From contig NZ_CP031416.1 in NCBI RefSeq assembly GCF_003367375.1, forward strand, positions 2,363,501-2,427,500: a stretch of 64,000 nt of DNA, read 5' to 3'. Both the position numbers and the translations under genes were made by a program. Every line of letters begins with the position of its first letter. The stretch's first letter is position 1. This stretch comes from Gallaecimonas mangrovi. GTDB lineage: Bacteria; Pseudomonadota; Gammaproteobacteria; Enterobacterales; Gallaecimonadaceae. Below the pieces are notes generated by a model. It was not told the origin of the DNA. It saw only the letters and a program-made list of their open reading frames with translations, and searched no databases. Shown piece after piece: positions 7,984-15,872 of the stretch.

Positions 7984-8126
7984 AAAACAAAAAAACAAAG
8001 GACATCCACTTCTAAAATTTTATAAAATCAAAACCTTAGCGAAGCCCCTTTTCTTGTTGCCCGTTAAGTGCAGCACCTCGCGTGAAGGAATGTAAGCTGA
8101 CTTGAGGCATGGATGCCGAAAGAGCG
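7984..8126. repeat. REP-like sequence plus decayed third copy of the large repeat
   Basis: Starts with an A-rich REP-like sequence (GGACATCCACTT at 8000-8011), then ATAAAATCAAAACCTTAGCG, then about 85 bases that align with the first 95 bases of the large repeat but with many changes (for example CCGTTAAGTG for CCTTTAAGTG, then GACGCGT at the end). It stops abruptly where the next REP-like sequence begins. Confidence 0.6.
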
Positions 8127-8132
8127 GAAGAC

Positions 8133-8172
8133 GCGTATCAAAAAACAAAAAAACAAAAGACACCCACTTACA
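8133..8172. repeat. REP-like sequence before repeat copy B
   Basis: A-rich run followed by AAAGACACCCACTTAC. On the minus strand this gives GTGGGTGTCTTT, the same core as the repeats near the RAYT genes. It is joined through ATAAAATCAAA to the large repeat, as in the decayed copy just before it. Confidence 0.6.
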
Positions 8173-8202
8173 ACCCCATATAAAATCAAATCCTTAACGA
8201 AG

Positions 8203-8694
8203 CCATCCGCTCTTGGAGCCCCTTTAAGTGAAGCGCCTTTACGCCGGGAGCGTGAGCTGACGCGAGACAGGGATGTCGAGCGAGCGGAGGACGCGTAGGG
8301 AACCGTACGCAGCGGTCAGCGGCAAGCGACTAGAGGAAAGGACATCGCGTAACGCCGGGGCGGTGCTTTTGGGTACTTTGTGCGAAAACAAAGTACCTCG
8401 CCCGCCGGGGCGAGTCCCGGCATTTAAACGAACAATAACGAAGCCAAGAGCCTGCAAAATCCGCAACGCACTAATGGCAACCTGACCAAACCAACACCCA
8501 CGCTACCGCCCGTGGGATCAGGTTATCCAAAGTCCTTTCTCGTCTTGAGTTGTTACCCGTCCCTGGTGGCTCCTTCCACCTCGCACGTCTTGTGCTCCCT
8601 TACACATCCTTGGCAGGCGTTAATACCTGAACCCTACATCCAACATTACCCACCCGGCTCTATGCAAGTAAAACTAACCCCATCAAATTCCAAC
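8203..8694. repeat. Large dispersed repeat, copy B
   Basis: Nearly identical to 4024-4420 over its first 390 bases and again in its terminal block at 8664-8683; the middle is shorter than in copy A. With copy A it forms direct repeats about 4.2 kb apart that enclose the LysR, binding-protein and symporter genes. Recombination between them would delete that segment. Confidence 0.75.
8372..8414. other. Tandem hairpins in repeat copy B
   Basis: Hairpin 1 has arm GGTACTTTGT (8372-8381), loop GCGAAA, and perfect complement at 8388-8397; hairpin 2 has arm CTCGCCC (8397-8403) with complement at 8408-8414. Compared with copy A, C-G became T-A in the third pair with both partners changed, while the loops are identical. 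Confidence 0.7.
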
Positions 8695-8721
8695 AAAAAA
8701 GGCGCCAAATGGCGCCTTTTT
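8695..8721 (-). terminator. Intrinsic terminator of the S9 peptidase gene
   Basis: Stem GGCGCC (8701-8706) with GGCGCC (8711-8716), flanked by an A run and a T run, just beyond the stop codon at 8737. Confidence 0.8.
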
Positions 8722-8736
8722 CAACCTGGTTCACAC

Positions 8737-10794
8737 TTACTTGCTATCCGGCTTGGCCGTACCGGCCGCATCGCTGCCCTGGGTATATTTAGCCATCCAG
8801 GCCAAGACGTCGCGGTACCACACTTTTTGGTTAGCCGGATGCAGTACCCAGTGGTTTTCATTGGGGAACACCACCAGCTTGGAAGGAATGCCCAAGCGTT
8901 GGGCGGTGGTAAAGGTGCCAAGGCCCTGACCAATGGGCACCCGGTAGTCTTTTTCACCGTGGATAACCAAAATCGGGGTTTTCCAGTTTTTCACGAAGTT
9001 AGACGGGTTCCATTTGTCGTACATGGCGGCGTTATCCCAGGGGGTGCCTTCCATGTCATGTTCGGGGAACCACAGCTCTTCGGTGGTGTAGTACATGGAC
9101 TTGATGTTAAAGAGGCCATCGTGGTCAACCAAGCATTTGAATTTGTTCGGCCAGTTGCCTTCAATCCAGTTGATCATGTAGCCGCCGTAGCTGCCGCCAA
9201 GGGCGCAGGCATTGGAGGCGTCAATCCAGGGCTCTTGCTTGGCAATAAAATCAAAGCCTTTTTGCAAGTCTTCCAGCGGGCGGTCGCCGTAATGGCCGGT
9301 GATGGAGTCGGTAAAGGCCTGGCCGTAGCCGGTGGAGCCGTGAAAGTCGATCATCACCACCGCGTAACCGGCAGCGGCCCACAGTTCGGCGTTCCAGCGG
9401 CCATGCCAGTGGTTAGAGAAGCTGCCTTGGGGGCCACCGTGAATTAAAAACGCCACCGGGTATTTTTTACCCTGCTGGTAACCTACCGGTTTGATCCAGT
9501 AGCCATACACGGTTTCGTTATTCCAGCCGGGGAAGCTGAACTGGGCATAGTCGCCCATTTGAATGTCTTTAAGCTTGTCGGCATTAACATGGGTAACTTG
9601 CTTTAAGCCAAAGCCGTCTTTGTCTTCTACGTACAGGTCGCCCGGTTCCTTCAGACTGTTTTTATTAAAGAGAATGCGCCCTGCCCCTTCGCTGTAGCTG
9701 GCCACACTGCCGTCGCGGCTCAGCACCTTCATGTCGCCAAAGTCGACATTAAAGCTGTAAAGTCCATGCTGGCCGGTGTCTTGGGCGGTTACCAGCAAGG
9801 ATTTGGAGTCAGAGGTGAAATGCAGTGAATCGGCGCTGCGGTCCCACTGCGGAGCCAGTTCGCGGCTTTGGCCGGTGCGCAGATCTTTGAGCATGATGCG
9901 GTAGCGGTCAGACTCGTAACCCGGGCGGCTCATGGCCAGCCAGGCCATATAGCGGCCGTCATCACTGAAGGTGGGCTGGGCGTCCCAGGCCTTGTTGTCA
10001 CTGGTGATGTCGGTGGTTTTGCCCGAGGCCAAGTCCACCTGCCACAAATCAAAGTTGGTGGTCCAGGGGTGGTCGGGGCCCGGCGCCTTGGCCGAGTAAA
10101 CCAGTTGGCTGGCGTCACTGTTAAAGGCCACTTCTTCCATACCGGAAAAGGGCTTGGCAGGGCTGTCGGTATCAAGGCCTTGCATCACATCTTTAAAGCT
10201 GCCGGCCTTGCCGTCTTTGAGGTCGGCCACAAACAGGTGGTTACGAAAGCCGTCGGCCCAGGTGTCCCAGTGGCGAACAAAAAGCTGGGTGTAGGTGCGC
10301 TCGGTGGAGGCTTTGGTTTGCAGTGACTGGCGCTTGGCAACGGTGCACTCAAGGCTGTCGCAGCTTGGCCAAACCGACAATTCCACGGCAATTTTGCTGT
10401 CGTTGGGGGCGAGTTTGTAGCCTTCAACGGCAACCGGTAATTGGGTAACGGGGCGCGCTTCGCCGCCGCTTAGGGGCAACATATAAACCTGGGTGCCTTG
10501 GCCACGGTCAGCCAGAAAATACAGGTCACGGCCGTCATGGCTGAGGCTAACGCTGTATTCGGTGCTGGCATTGCTGGTGAGCTGTTTGCGCTTGCCGCTG
10601 TCTAAATCCTGCCAGTAAAGGTTGGACTGGCCGTCTTTTTTCAAGGCGAAAATGGCGGCTTTACCATCAGGGGTAATAACCGCATTACTGACCTTGTTGA
10701 AGCTGATAACGTCATCAATGGTCAGGGGTTTGGCAAGTGCAGGCAGGGTAATGACACCGGCCAGAACGGCCATTGCCAAGGTGGTCGTTTTCAT
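8737..10794 (-). CDS. Secreted S9 family prolyl oligopeptidase-type peptidase
   Basis: A 685-residue serine peptidase, probably acting on di- or oligopeptides in the periplasm. A Sec signal peptide covers residues 1-21 (ending LPALA). A beta-propeller-like region follows (about 30-420) with repeated blocks such as PDGKAAIFA and SHDGRDLYFLAD. The C-terminal alpha/beta-hydrolase domain carries GGSYGGYM with nucleophile Ser535, Asp616 in GEKDYRVP and His648 in NENHWVL, so the triad is complete. It resembles dipeptidyl aminopeptidase/acylaminoacyl peptidases; substrate preference is not visible. Beyond its end lie the large repeat and the tail of a related gene. Confidence 0.9.
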   Translation of the reverse strand: MKTTTLAMAVLAGVITLPALAKPLTIDDVISFNKVSNAVITPDGKAAIFALKKDGQSNLYWQDLDSGKRKQLTSNASTEYSVSLSHDGRDLYFLADRGQGTQVYMLPLSGGEARPVTQLPVAVEGYKLAPNDSKIAVELSVWPSCDSLECTVAKRQSLQTKASTERTYTQLFVRHWDTWADGFRNHLFVADLKDGKAGSFKDVMQGLDTDSPAKPFSGMEEVAFNSDASQLVYSAKAPGPDHPWTTNFDLWQVDLASGKTTDITSDNKAWDAQPTFSDDGRYMAWLAMSRPGYESDRYRIMLKDLRTGQSRELAPQWDRSADSLHFTSDSKSLLVTAQDTGQHGLYSFNVDFGDMKVLSRDGSVASYSEGAGRILFNKNSLKEPGDLYVEDKDGFGLKQVTHVNADKLKDIQMGDYAQFSFPGWNNETVYGYWIKPVGYQQGKKYPVAFLIHGGPQGSFSNHWHGRWNAELWAAAGYAVVMIDFHGSTGYGQAFTDSITGHYGDRPLEDLQKGFDFIAKQEPWIDASNACALGGSYGGYMINWIEGNWPNKFKCLVDHDGLFNIKSMYYTTEELWFPEHDMEGTPWDNAAMYDKWNPSNFVKNWKTPILVIHGEKDYRVPIGQGLGTFTTAQRLGIPSKLVVFPNENHWVLHPANQKVWYRDVLAWMAKYTQGSDAAGTAKPDSK

Positions 10795-10847
10795 TATTGT
10801 TGCTCCCTAAAAAATAAAAGGGCCAGCCTATGCCGACCCTTTTTTCA

Positions 10848-12359
10848 TTACGCCTTAGCGGCTTCCTGAATGCGCACTTTCCACTCGGCCGGGCCTTGTT
10901 GGTGTGCGTTGTTGCCGAGGCTGTCTACTGCAACCGTTACCGGCATGTCTTCTACTTCAAATTCGTAGATGGCTTCCATTCCCAAATCGCCAAAGGCTTT
11001 GACTTCCGCTTTTTTGATGGCGCTGGCCACCAGATAAGCAGCGCCGCCAACGGCCATCAGGTATACCGCTTCATGTTTGCGGATAGATTCCACCGCCGCC
11101 GGGCCACGTTCGGCTTTACCGATCATGCCGATAAGGCCGGTTTCATCGAGCATCATGTCGGTGAACTTGTCCATCCGGGTAGAGGTGGTGGGGCCGGCTG
11201 GGCCAACCACTTCGTCGCCCACGGCATCAACCGGGCCAACGTAGTAGATAAAGCGGTTTTTAAAGTCTACCGGCAGCTGCTCGCCATTTTTCAGCATTTC
11301 CTGGATGCGCTTGTGGGCAGCATCACGGCCGGTGAGCATTTTGCCGGACAGCAAAATGGTTTCGCCCATTTTCCAACTGGCCACGTCGTCTTTGGTGACG
11401 GTGTCAAGGTTAACGCGGCGCACGTCTTTGCCCACTTCCCAGGTTACTTCGGGCCAGTCAGACAGTTTGGGCGGCGTGAGTTCAGCCGGGCCTTTGCCGT
11501 CGAGGTGGAAATGCACGTGGCGGGTAGCGGCGCAGTTGGGGATCATCACCACCGGCTTGGAGGCCGCGTGAGTGGGGGCGGATTTGATTTTGATATCCAG
11601 CACCGTGGTCAGGCCGCCAAGGCCTTGGGCGCCAATACCCAGCTGGTTGGCTTTTTCAAAAATTTCCAGGCGCAGTTTTTCTTCGGTGGTTTCGGCGCCG
11701 CGCGCTTTAAGCTCGTGAATATCTACCGATTCCATCAAGGATTCTTTGGCCAGCACTGCCGCTTTTTCGGCGGTACCGCCAATGCCGATACCCAGCATCC
11801 CCGGCGGGCACCAGCCAGCGCCCATGGTAGGCAGGGTTTTGAGTACCCATTCAACGATGTCGTCAGAAGGGTTGAGCATCGCCATTTTCGATTTGTTTTC
11901 GCTACCACCGCCCTTGGCGGCGATTTGTACGTCAACCTGGTCGCCGGGCACCATGTCGATATGCACCACAGCCGGAGCATTGTCTTTGGTGTTTTTACGG
12001 GCACCTGCCGGATCGGCCACAATAGAGGCGCGCAGCGGGTTGTCGGGGTTGGTGTAAGCGCGGCGAACACCTTCGTCCACCATTTGCTGTACCGTCAGGT
12101 CAGAATCCCACTGCACCTGCATGCCGATTTTCACAAAGCAGGTGACGATGCCGGTGTCTTGGCAAAGCGGGCGATGGCCTTCGGCAGCCATGCGCGAGTT
12201 GATCAAAATCTGGGCGATTGCATCTTTTGCAGCTTTCGACTCTTCTTTGTCGTAGGCTTCTTTCATTGCCTGCACAAAGTCGAGTGGGTGATAGTAAGAA
12301 ATATACTGAAGGGCGCTTTCGATGCTCTCTATAAAGTCGTCTTTACGGATTACGGTCAT
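10848..12359 (-). CDS. fumA: Class I (iron-sulfur) fumarate hydratase
   Basis: Interconverts fumarate and L-malate in the TCA cycle in the cytoplasm. The 503-residue length and motifs match class I fumarases. The three probable [4Fe-4S] cysteines are Cys66 (PLCQDTG), Cys184 (GWCPPGMLGIG) and Cys276 (PNCAATRH). The C-terminal domain has KAERGP and VGGAAYLVA, and GPTTSTRMD lies near residue 395. The enzyme is oxygen- and superoxide-sensitive in the family. Transcribed alone and divergent from pabB. The symbol fumA marks the class; one gene may serve both FumA and FumB roles. Confidence 0.93.
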   Translation of the reverse strand: MTVIRKDDFIESIESALQYISYYHPLDFVQAMKEAYDKEESKAAKDAIAQILINSRMAAEGHRPLCQDTGIVTCFVKIGMQVQWDSDLTVQQMVDEGVRRAYTNPDNPLRASIVADPAGARKNTKDNAPAVVHIDMVPGDQVDVQIAAKGGGSENKSKMAMLNPSDDIVEWVLKTLPTMGAGWCPPGMLGIGIGGTAEKAAVLAKESLMESVDIHELKARGAETTEEKLRLEIFEKANQLGIGAQGLGGLTTVLDIKIKSAPTHAASKPVVMIPNCAATRHVHFHLDGKGPAELTPPKLSDWPEVTWEVGKDVRRVNLDTVTKDDVASWKMGETILLSGKMLTGRDAAHKRIQEMLKNGEQLPVDFKNRFIYYVGPVDAVGDEVVGPAGPTTSTRMDKFTDMMLDETGLIGMIGKAERGPAAVESIRKHEAVYLMAVGGAAYLVASAIKKAEVKAFGDLGMEAIYEFEVEDMPVTVAVDSLGNNAHQQGPAEWKVRIQEAAKA

Positions 12360-12388
12360 TTGCTCACCTGGACTCTTGTCCGAGTCGT

Positions 12389-12394
12389 TATAAT
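12389..12394 (+). promoter_or_regulatory. Candidate -10 box for pabB
   Basis: A perfect TATAAT lies 45 bases before the pabB start in the short divergent region with fumarase. No strong -35 box is seen at the right spacing. A small GACTC/GAGTC inverted repeat lies at 12371-12386. Confidence 0.4.
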
Positions 12395-12438
12395 GTGCCG
12401 CTAATCATACATAGCCACGGCCATGGATACCAAGCCTG

Positions 12439-13770
12439 ATGGAACTCAATTGCCTTGCTCTGCCCTACCTTGACCGTAATAGTCTGTTGCAGCGCTTTAG
12501 CCCCTTAAGTGCCCTGCCCTGGGCCGTTATTCTTGACTCTGCAAGCGACGCTCACCCCGACAGTCATTACAGCCTTTTTAGCGCCGAACCGGTGGTGCGC
12601 CTAGAAAGCCGCGGCAGCGAGATAGTCAGAAACGACAAGGTGCTGAAAAACACCTCCCCCTTTGCGGCCATTGCCGCCGAAATGGCCGCCTGGCCAGACG
12701 TTGAAAGCGAACTGCCTTTTGCTACCGGCGCTATTGGCGCCTTTGCCTACGACCTTGGCCGGAGTTTAGAAACGCTGCCAAACCATGCCGACGCCGACAT
12801 CAAGCTGCCAGAGCTGGCACTGGGGTTTTACGACTGGGCGGTGCTGTCTAACCACCAAACCCAGGAAAGCTATTTACTTTGCCTAGGGGACGCCTTTGAA
12901 CGTTTGGCCTGGCTAGAGCGGCAAACCGAACTGGCCAGCACGCCTTTTAAACGCACCGGCGACTGGCAAGCCAACATGACCCGCGAGCAATACGGCGACA
13001 AATTTAAAAAAGTAAAAGCCTACCTGCAAAGTGGCGATTGCTACCAAGTGAATCTTGCCCAGCGTTTTAGCGCCCCGTACCAAGGGGATGAATGGCAAGC
13101 CTATGTGGCGCTTCGTGAGCAAAATGCCGCGCCTTTTTCCGCCTTTATGCGCCTTGACGACGGCGCCCTGCTGTCGCTGTCGCCAGAGCGCTTTTTACAG
13201 GTTTGCGGCCGCGACGTACAAACCAAACCCATAAAGGGCACCCGCCCCCGCCAAACCGACCCGGCCGATGACGCTGCCGAAGCCAAAGCGCTGGCACACA
13301 GCGAAAAGGACCGCGCCGAAAACGTAATGATCGTTGATTTAATGCGCAACGACTTGGGCCGGGTGGCCGCCCCTGGCAGCGTGGAAGTGCCGGTGTTGTG
13401 TGACGTTGAATCCTTCCCGGCTGTGCACCATTTGGTGTCTACCGTAACCTGCCAGTTGGCCGAGGGTAAAACGGCGGTAGATGCATTGGCCGCCGCCTTC
13501 CCTGGCGGCTCGATAACCGGCGCCCCCAAGGTGCGGGCGATGGAAATTATTGAAGAGTTAGAACCGCATCGGCGCAGTTTTTATTGTGGGTCTATGGGCT
13601 ATTTGTCCGCCAATAACAATATGGATACTTCTATTACTATCCGCACGCTGGTGGCATGGCAGGGCAAACTCTACTGCTGGGCCGGGGGCGGCCTGGTGGC
13701 CGACTCATTAGAACAGGACGAATACCAGGAGACCTTAGACAAGGTGTCGCGCATCTTGCCGCTGTTATGA
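12439..13770 (+). CDS. pabB: Aminodeoxychorismate synthase component I
   Basis: Joins ammonia to chorismate to give 4-amino-4-deoxychorismate, the first step of p-aminobenzoate and folate synthesis. The 443-residue protein has the chorismate-binding domain in its second half, with PIKGTRPR carrying the Lys (Lys266) that marks PabB rather than anthranilate synthase, then ENVMIVDLMRNDLGRV and PGGSITGAPKVRAMEIIEELE. The glutamine amidotransferase partner PabA is not in the window. Its stop overlaps the nudL start (ATGA), and sdaA follows, the same order as in E. coli. Confidence 0.93.
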   Translation: MELNCLALPYLDRNSLLQRFSPLSALPWAVILDSASDAHPDSHYSLFSAEPVVRLESRGSEIVRNDKVLKNTSPFAAIAAEMAAWPDVESELPFATGAIGAFAYDLGRSLETLPNHADADIKLPELALGFYDWAVLSNHQTQESYLLCLGDAFERLAWLERQTELASTPFKRTGDWQANMTREQYGDKFKKVKAYLQSGDCYQVNLAQRFSAPYQGDEWQAYVALREQNAAPFSAFMRLDDGALLSLSPERFLQVCGRDVQTKPIKGTRPRQTDPADDAAEAKALAHSEKDRAENVMIVDLMRNDLGRVAAPGSVEVPVLCDVESFPAVHHLVSTVTCQLAEGKTAVDALAAAFPGGSITGAPKVRAMEIIEELEPHRRSFYCGSMGYLSANNNMDTSITIRTLVAWQGKLYCWAGGGLVADSLEQDEYQETLDKVSRILPLL

Positions 13771-14324
13771 GTAGTTTCGCCGCCGACTTTTTGCTTCGCC
13801 CGCTGGCCCAGCGCCAGCTCGGCACCGAGCTTAGCGCTTCGCGAGAAGCGGCGGTGCTGCTGGCCATTTTGGACAAGCCCGAGCCCACCATACTGCTGAC
13901 CCGGCGCACCCAAACCCTTCGCAGCCACGGCGGCCAAATTGCCCTACCCGGCGGCCGGGTGGACGACACCGACCCCAACCATACCTATGCCGCACTGCGC
14001 GAAGCCTGGGAAGAAGTGGGCTTACCCCCCGAAGATGTCACCCCCCTTGGCGAACTCAATCCTTTTTATACGGTGTCGCGCTATCGCATTACTCCCATTG
14101 TTGGCTTGGCACCGGCAGATTTTCCTTGGCAGCTCAGCGCCGACGAAGTGGACGCGGTTTTTGAAGTGCCGCTGGCGGTGGTACTGAATTTAAACAGCTA
14201 CCACCAGCTGCAAATTAACCGCCATGGCCAGCCCCACACCGTTTACTTTATGCCCTGGCAGGGCTGGTTTATCTGGGGCGCCACCGCTGGCATGTTCCAT
14301 GACCTGGCACTGCATATGGCCTGA
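13767..14324 (+). CDS. nudL: Nudix hydrolase NudL, CoA pyrophosphatase-like
   Basis: A 185-residue Nudix enzyme of the CoA pyrophosphatase subfamily (UPF0035). The diagnostic stretch LTRRTQTLRSHGGQIALPGG precedes the Nudix box, whose core is ALREAWEEVGL. The ATG at 13767 overlaps the pabB stop and is preferred to a start 111 bases earlier inside pabB, which would add an unrelated N terminus. Likely role: hydrolysis of CoA to phosphopantetheine and 3',5'-ADP; this activity is inferred from the family. Confidence 0.9.
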   Translation: MSSFAADFLLRPLAQRQLGTELSASREAAVLLAILDKPEPTILLTRRTQTLRSHGGQIALPGGRVDDTDPNHTYAALREAWEEVGLPPEDVTPLGELNPFYTVSRYRITPIVGLAPADFPWQLSADEVDAVFEVPLAVVLNLNSYHQLQINRHGQPHTVYFMPWQGWFIWGATAGMFHDLALHMA

Positions 14325-14442
14325 CCAAAACCCTTGCCTTAGGCATTAGAAAATTTAGGGGTAAGAAGCTGGGCACCGTGCCTTGCTAATGCTAACGTTG
14401 ACAATCACACTCAGCGCCGTTTCTGGTTATATTGGATTGTTC

Positions 14443-15825
14443 ATGATTTCGGTTTTTGACATGTTCAAAGTGGGCATTGGCCCGTCGTCTTCTCACACTG
14501 TTGGCCCGATGAAAGCGGCCAAGAAATTTACCGAAACCCTTGAACAAAAAGGCCTGCTGAGCCAAACCACCGGCGTTGTCGTTGAACTGTACGGCTCCCT
14601 TGGCCAAACCGGTATTGGCCACGGCACCGGCAAAGCAGTTATCTTGGGCTTGGCGGGTGAAGACCCCGACAGCGTTGATGTTGACCGTATTCCGGCTATT
14701 TTGGCGCAAACCGAGCAAAGCCAGCGCATTGCCTTGTTAGGCCAGCACAGTGTGGCCTTTCCCAATAAGGGCGCCATTGTTTTTCACCACCGCAAAACCT
14801 TAAAAAAGCACTCCAATGCCATGAAGCTCAGCGCCTTCCAGGGCGCCAGCGAACTTTTTAGCCAAATTTACTACTCCATTGGCGGCGGCTTTATCGTTGC
14901 CGATGAAGACTTTGATGCCGAAAAAGAAGCGGCCATTATTGTGGCTGACACCACCCGCGAGCCCTACCCCTTTGATTCGTGCGACAAACTCATTGGCTTG
15001 TGTGACGATAACGGCTTGTCGATTTCCAGCCTGATGATGCAAAACGAGCTGGCCCTGCGCTCGCGCAGCGAAGTCGAAGACAGTCTCTGGCAGATTTGGC
15101 TGGTGATGAAAGCCTGCATTGACCGCGGCTGCAAAACCGAAGGTATCTTGCCGGGCGGCCTGAAAGTTAAGCGCCGGGCGCCGGGGCTTTATCGCAAACT
15201 GGTGGCCGAAGGCGACCGCAATGTTGACCCGCTCAACACCGTCGATTGGGTTAACCTTTTCGCCCTGGCGGTCAATGAAGAAAACGCCGCCGGTGGCCGG
15301 GTGGTTACCGCCCCCACCAATGGCGCGGCCGGTATTATTCCGGCGGTACTGGCCTACTACGACAAGTTCGTGCAAAAGGTCGATAAAGAACTGGCGGTGC
15401 GTTACCTGTTAACGGCCGCGGCCATTGGCAGTTTGTATAAGAAAAACGCCTCTATTAGCGGCGCGGAAGTTGGCTGCCAGGGCGAAGTGGGTGTGGCCTG
15501 CTCCATGGCGGCCGGTGCCTTGGCAGAAATTTTAGGGGCCAGTAATCACCTGGTGGAAAACGCCGCCGAAATTGGCATGGAACACAACCTTGGCCTGACC
15601 TGCGACCCCGTTGGCGGCCTGGTGCAGGTGCCTTGTATTGAACGTAATGCCATGGGCGCGGTAAAGGCCATTAATGCCGCCCGCCTTGCCCTTCGCGGCA
15701 GTGGCGAACCTAAGGTGAGCCTGGATAAGGTAATTAAAACCATGTTCGACACTGGCAAAGACATGAAGGCCAAATACAAAGAAACCGCCCGTGGCGGCCT
15801 GGCGGTCAACATTATTGAGTGCTAA
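14443..15825 (+). CDS. sdaA: L-serine ammonia-lyase (dehydratase), iron-sulfur type
   Basis: Converts L-serine to pyruvate and ammonia. The start at 14443 gives a 460-residue protein opening [20 protein letters not shown], the usual start of the family with the GPSSSHT motif. A frame 60 bases longer adds a hydrophobic stretch not seen in SdaA proteins. Cluster cysteines are in [23 protein letters not shown] and VPCIERN. Third gene of the pabB-nudL-sdaA series but separated by about 118 bp from nudL, so it may have its own promoter. Confidence 0.93.
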   Translation: MISVFDMFKVGIGPSSSHTVGPMKAAKKFTETLEQKGLLSQTTGVVVELYGSLGQTGIGHGTGKAVILGLAGEDPDSVDVDRIPAILAQTEQSQRIALLGQHSVAFPNKGAIVFHHRKTLKKHSNAMKLSAFQGASELFSQIYYSIGGGFIVADEDFDAEKEAAIIVADTTREPYPFDSCDKLIGLCDDNGLSISSLMMQNELALRSRSEVEDSLWQIWLVMKACIDRGCKTEGILPGGLKVKRRAPGLYRKLVAEGDRNVDPLNTVDWVNLFALAVNEENAAGGRVVTAPTNGAAGIIPAVLAYYDKFVQKVDKELAVRYLLTAAAIGSLYKKNASISGAEVGCQGEVGVACSMAAGALAEILGASNHLVENAAEIGMEHNLGLTCDPVGGLVQVPCIERNAMGAVKAINAARLALRGSGEPKVSLDKVIKTMFDTGKDMKAKYKETARGGLAVNIIEC

Positions 15826-15828
15826 TGC

Positions 15829-15857
15829 AAAAAAAGGCGCCGTCAGGCGCCTTTTTT
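15829..15857. terminator. Bidirectional terminator between sdaA and dabA
   Basis: Stem AGGCGCC with its complement across loop GTCA, flanked by a run of A and a run of T, between the convergent ends of sdaA and dabA. Confidence 0.85.
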
Positions 15858-15872
15858 ATCGCAACACCGCGG

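Noticed and set aside
8512-10326. Long plus-strand frames opposite the S9 peptidase
   Set aside because: They lie antisense to a peptidase with a complete triad and signal peptide, and show no family features.
10830-12404. A 524-codon open frame antisense to fumarase
   Set aside because: It mirrors the strongly conserved fumarase gene; it is an artefact of high GC third positions and has a composition rich in His, Phe and Gly typical of shadow frames.
13656-13766. Upstream start for nudL inside pabB
   Set aside because: The ATGA overlap at 13767 is typical of coupled genes and gives the normal NudL N terminus.
14383-14442. Upstream start for sdaA
   Set aside because: The extra 20 residues are unlike SdaA N termini; the family starts at the [11 protein letters not shown] residues.
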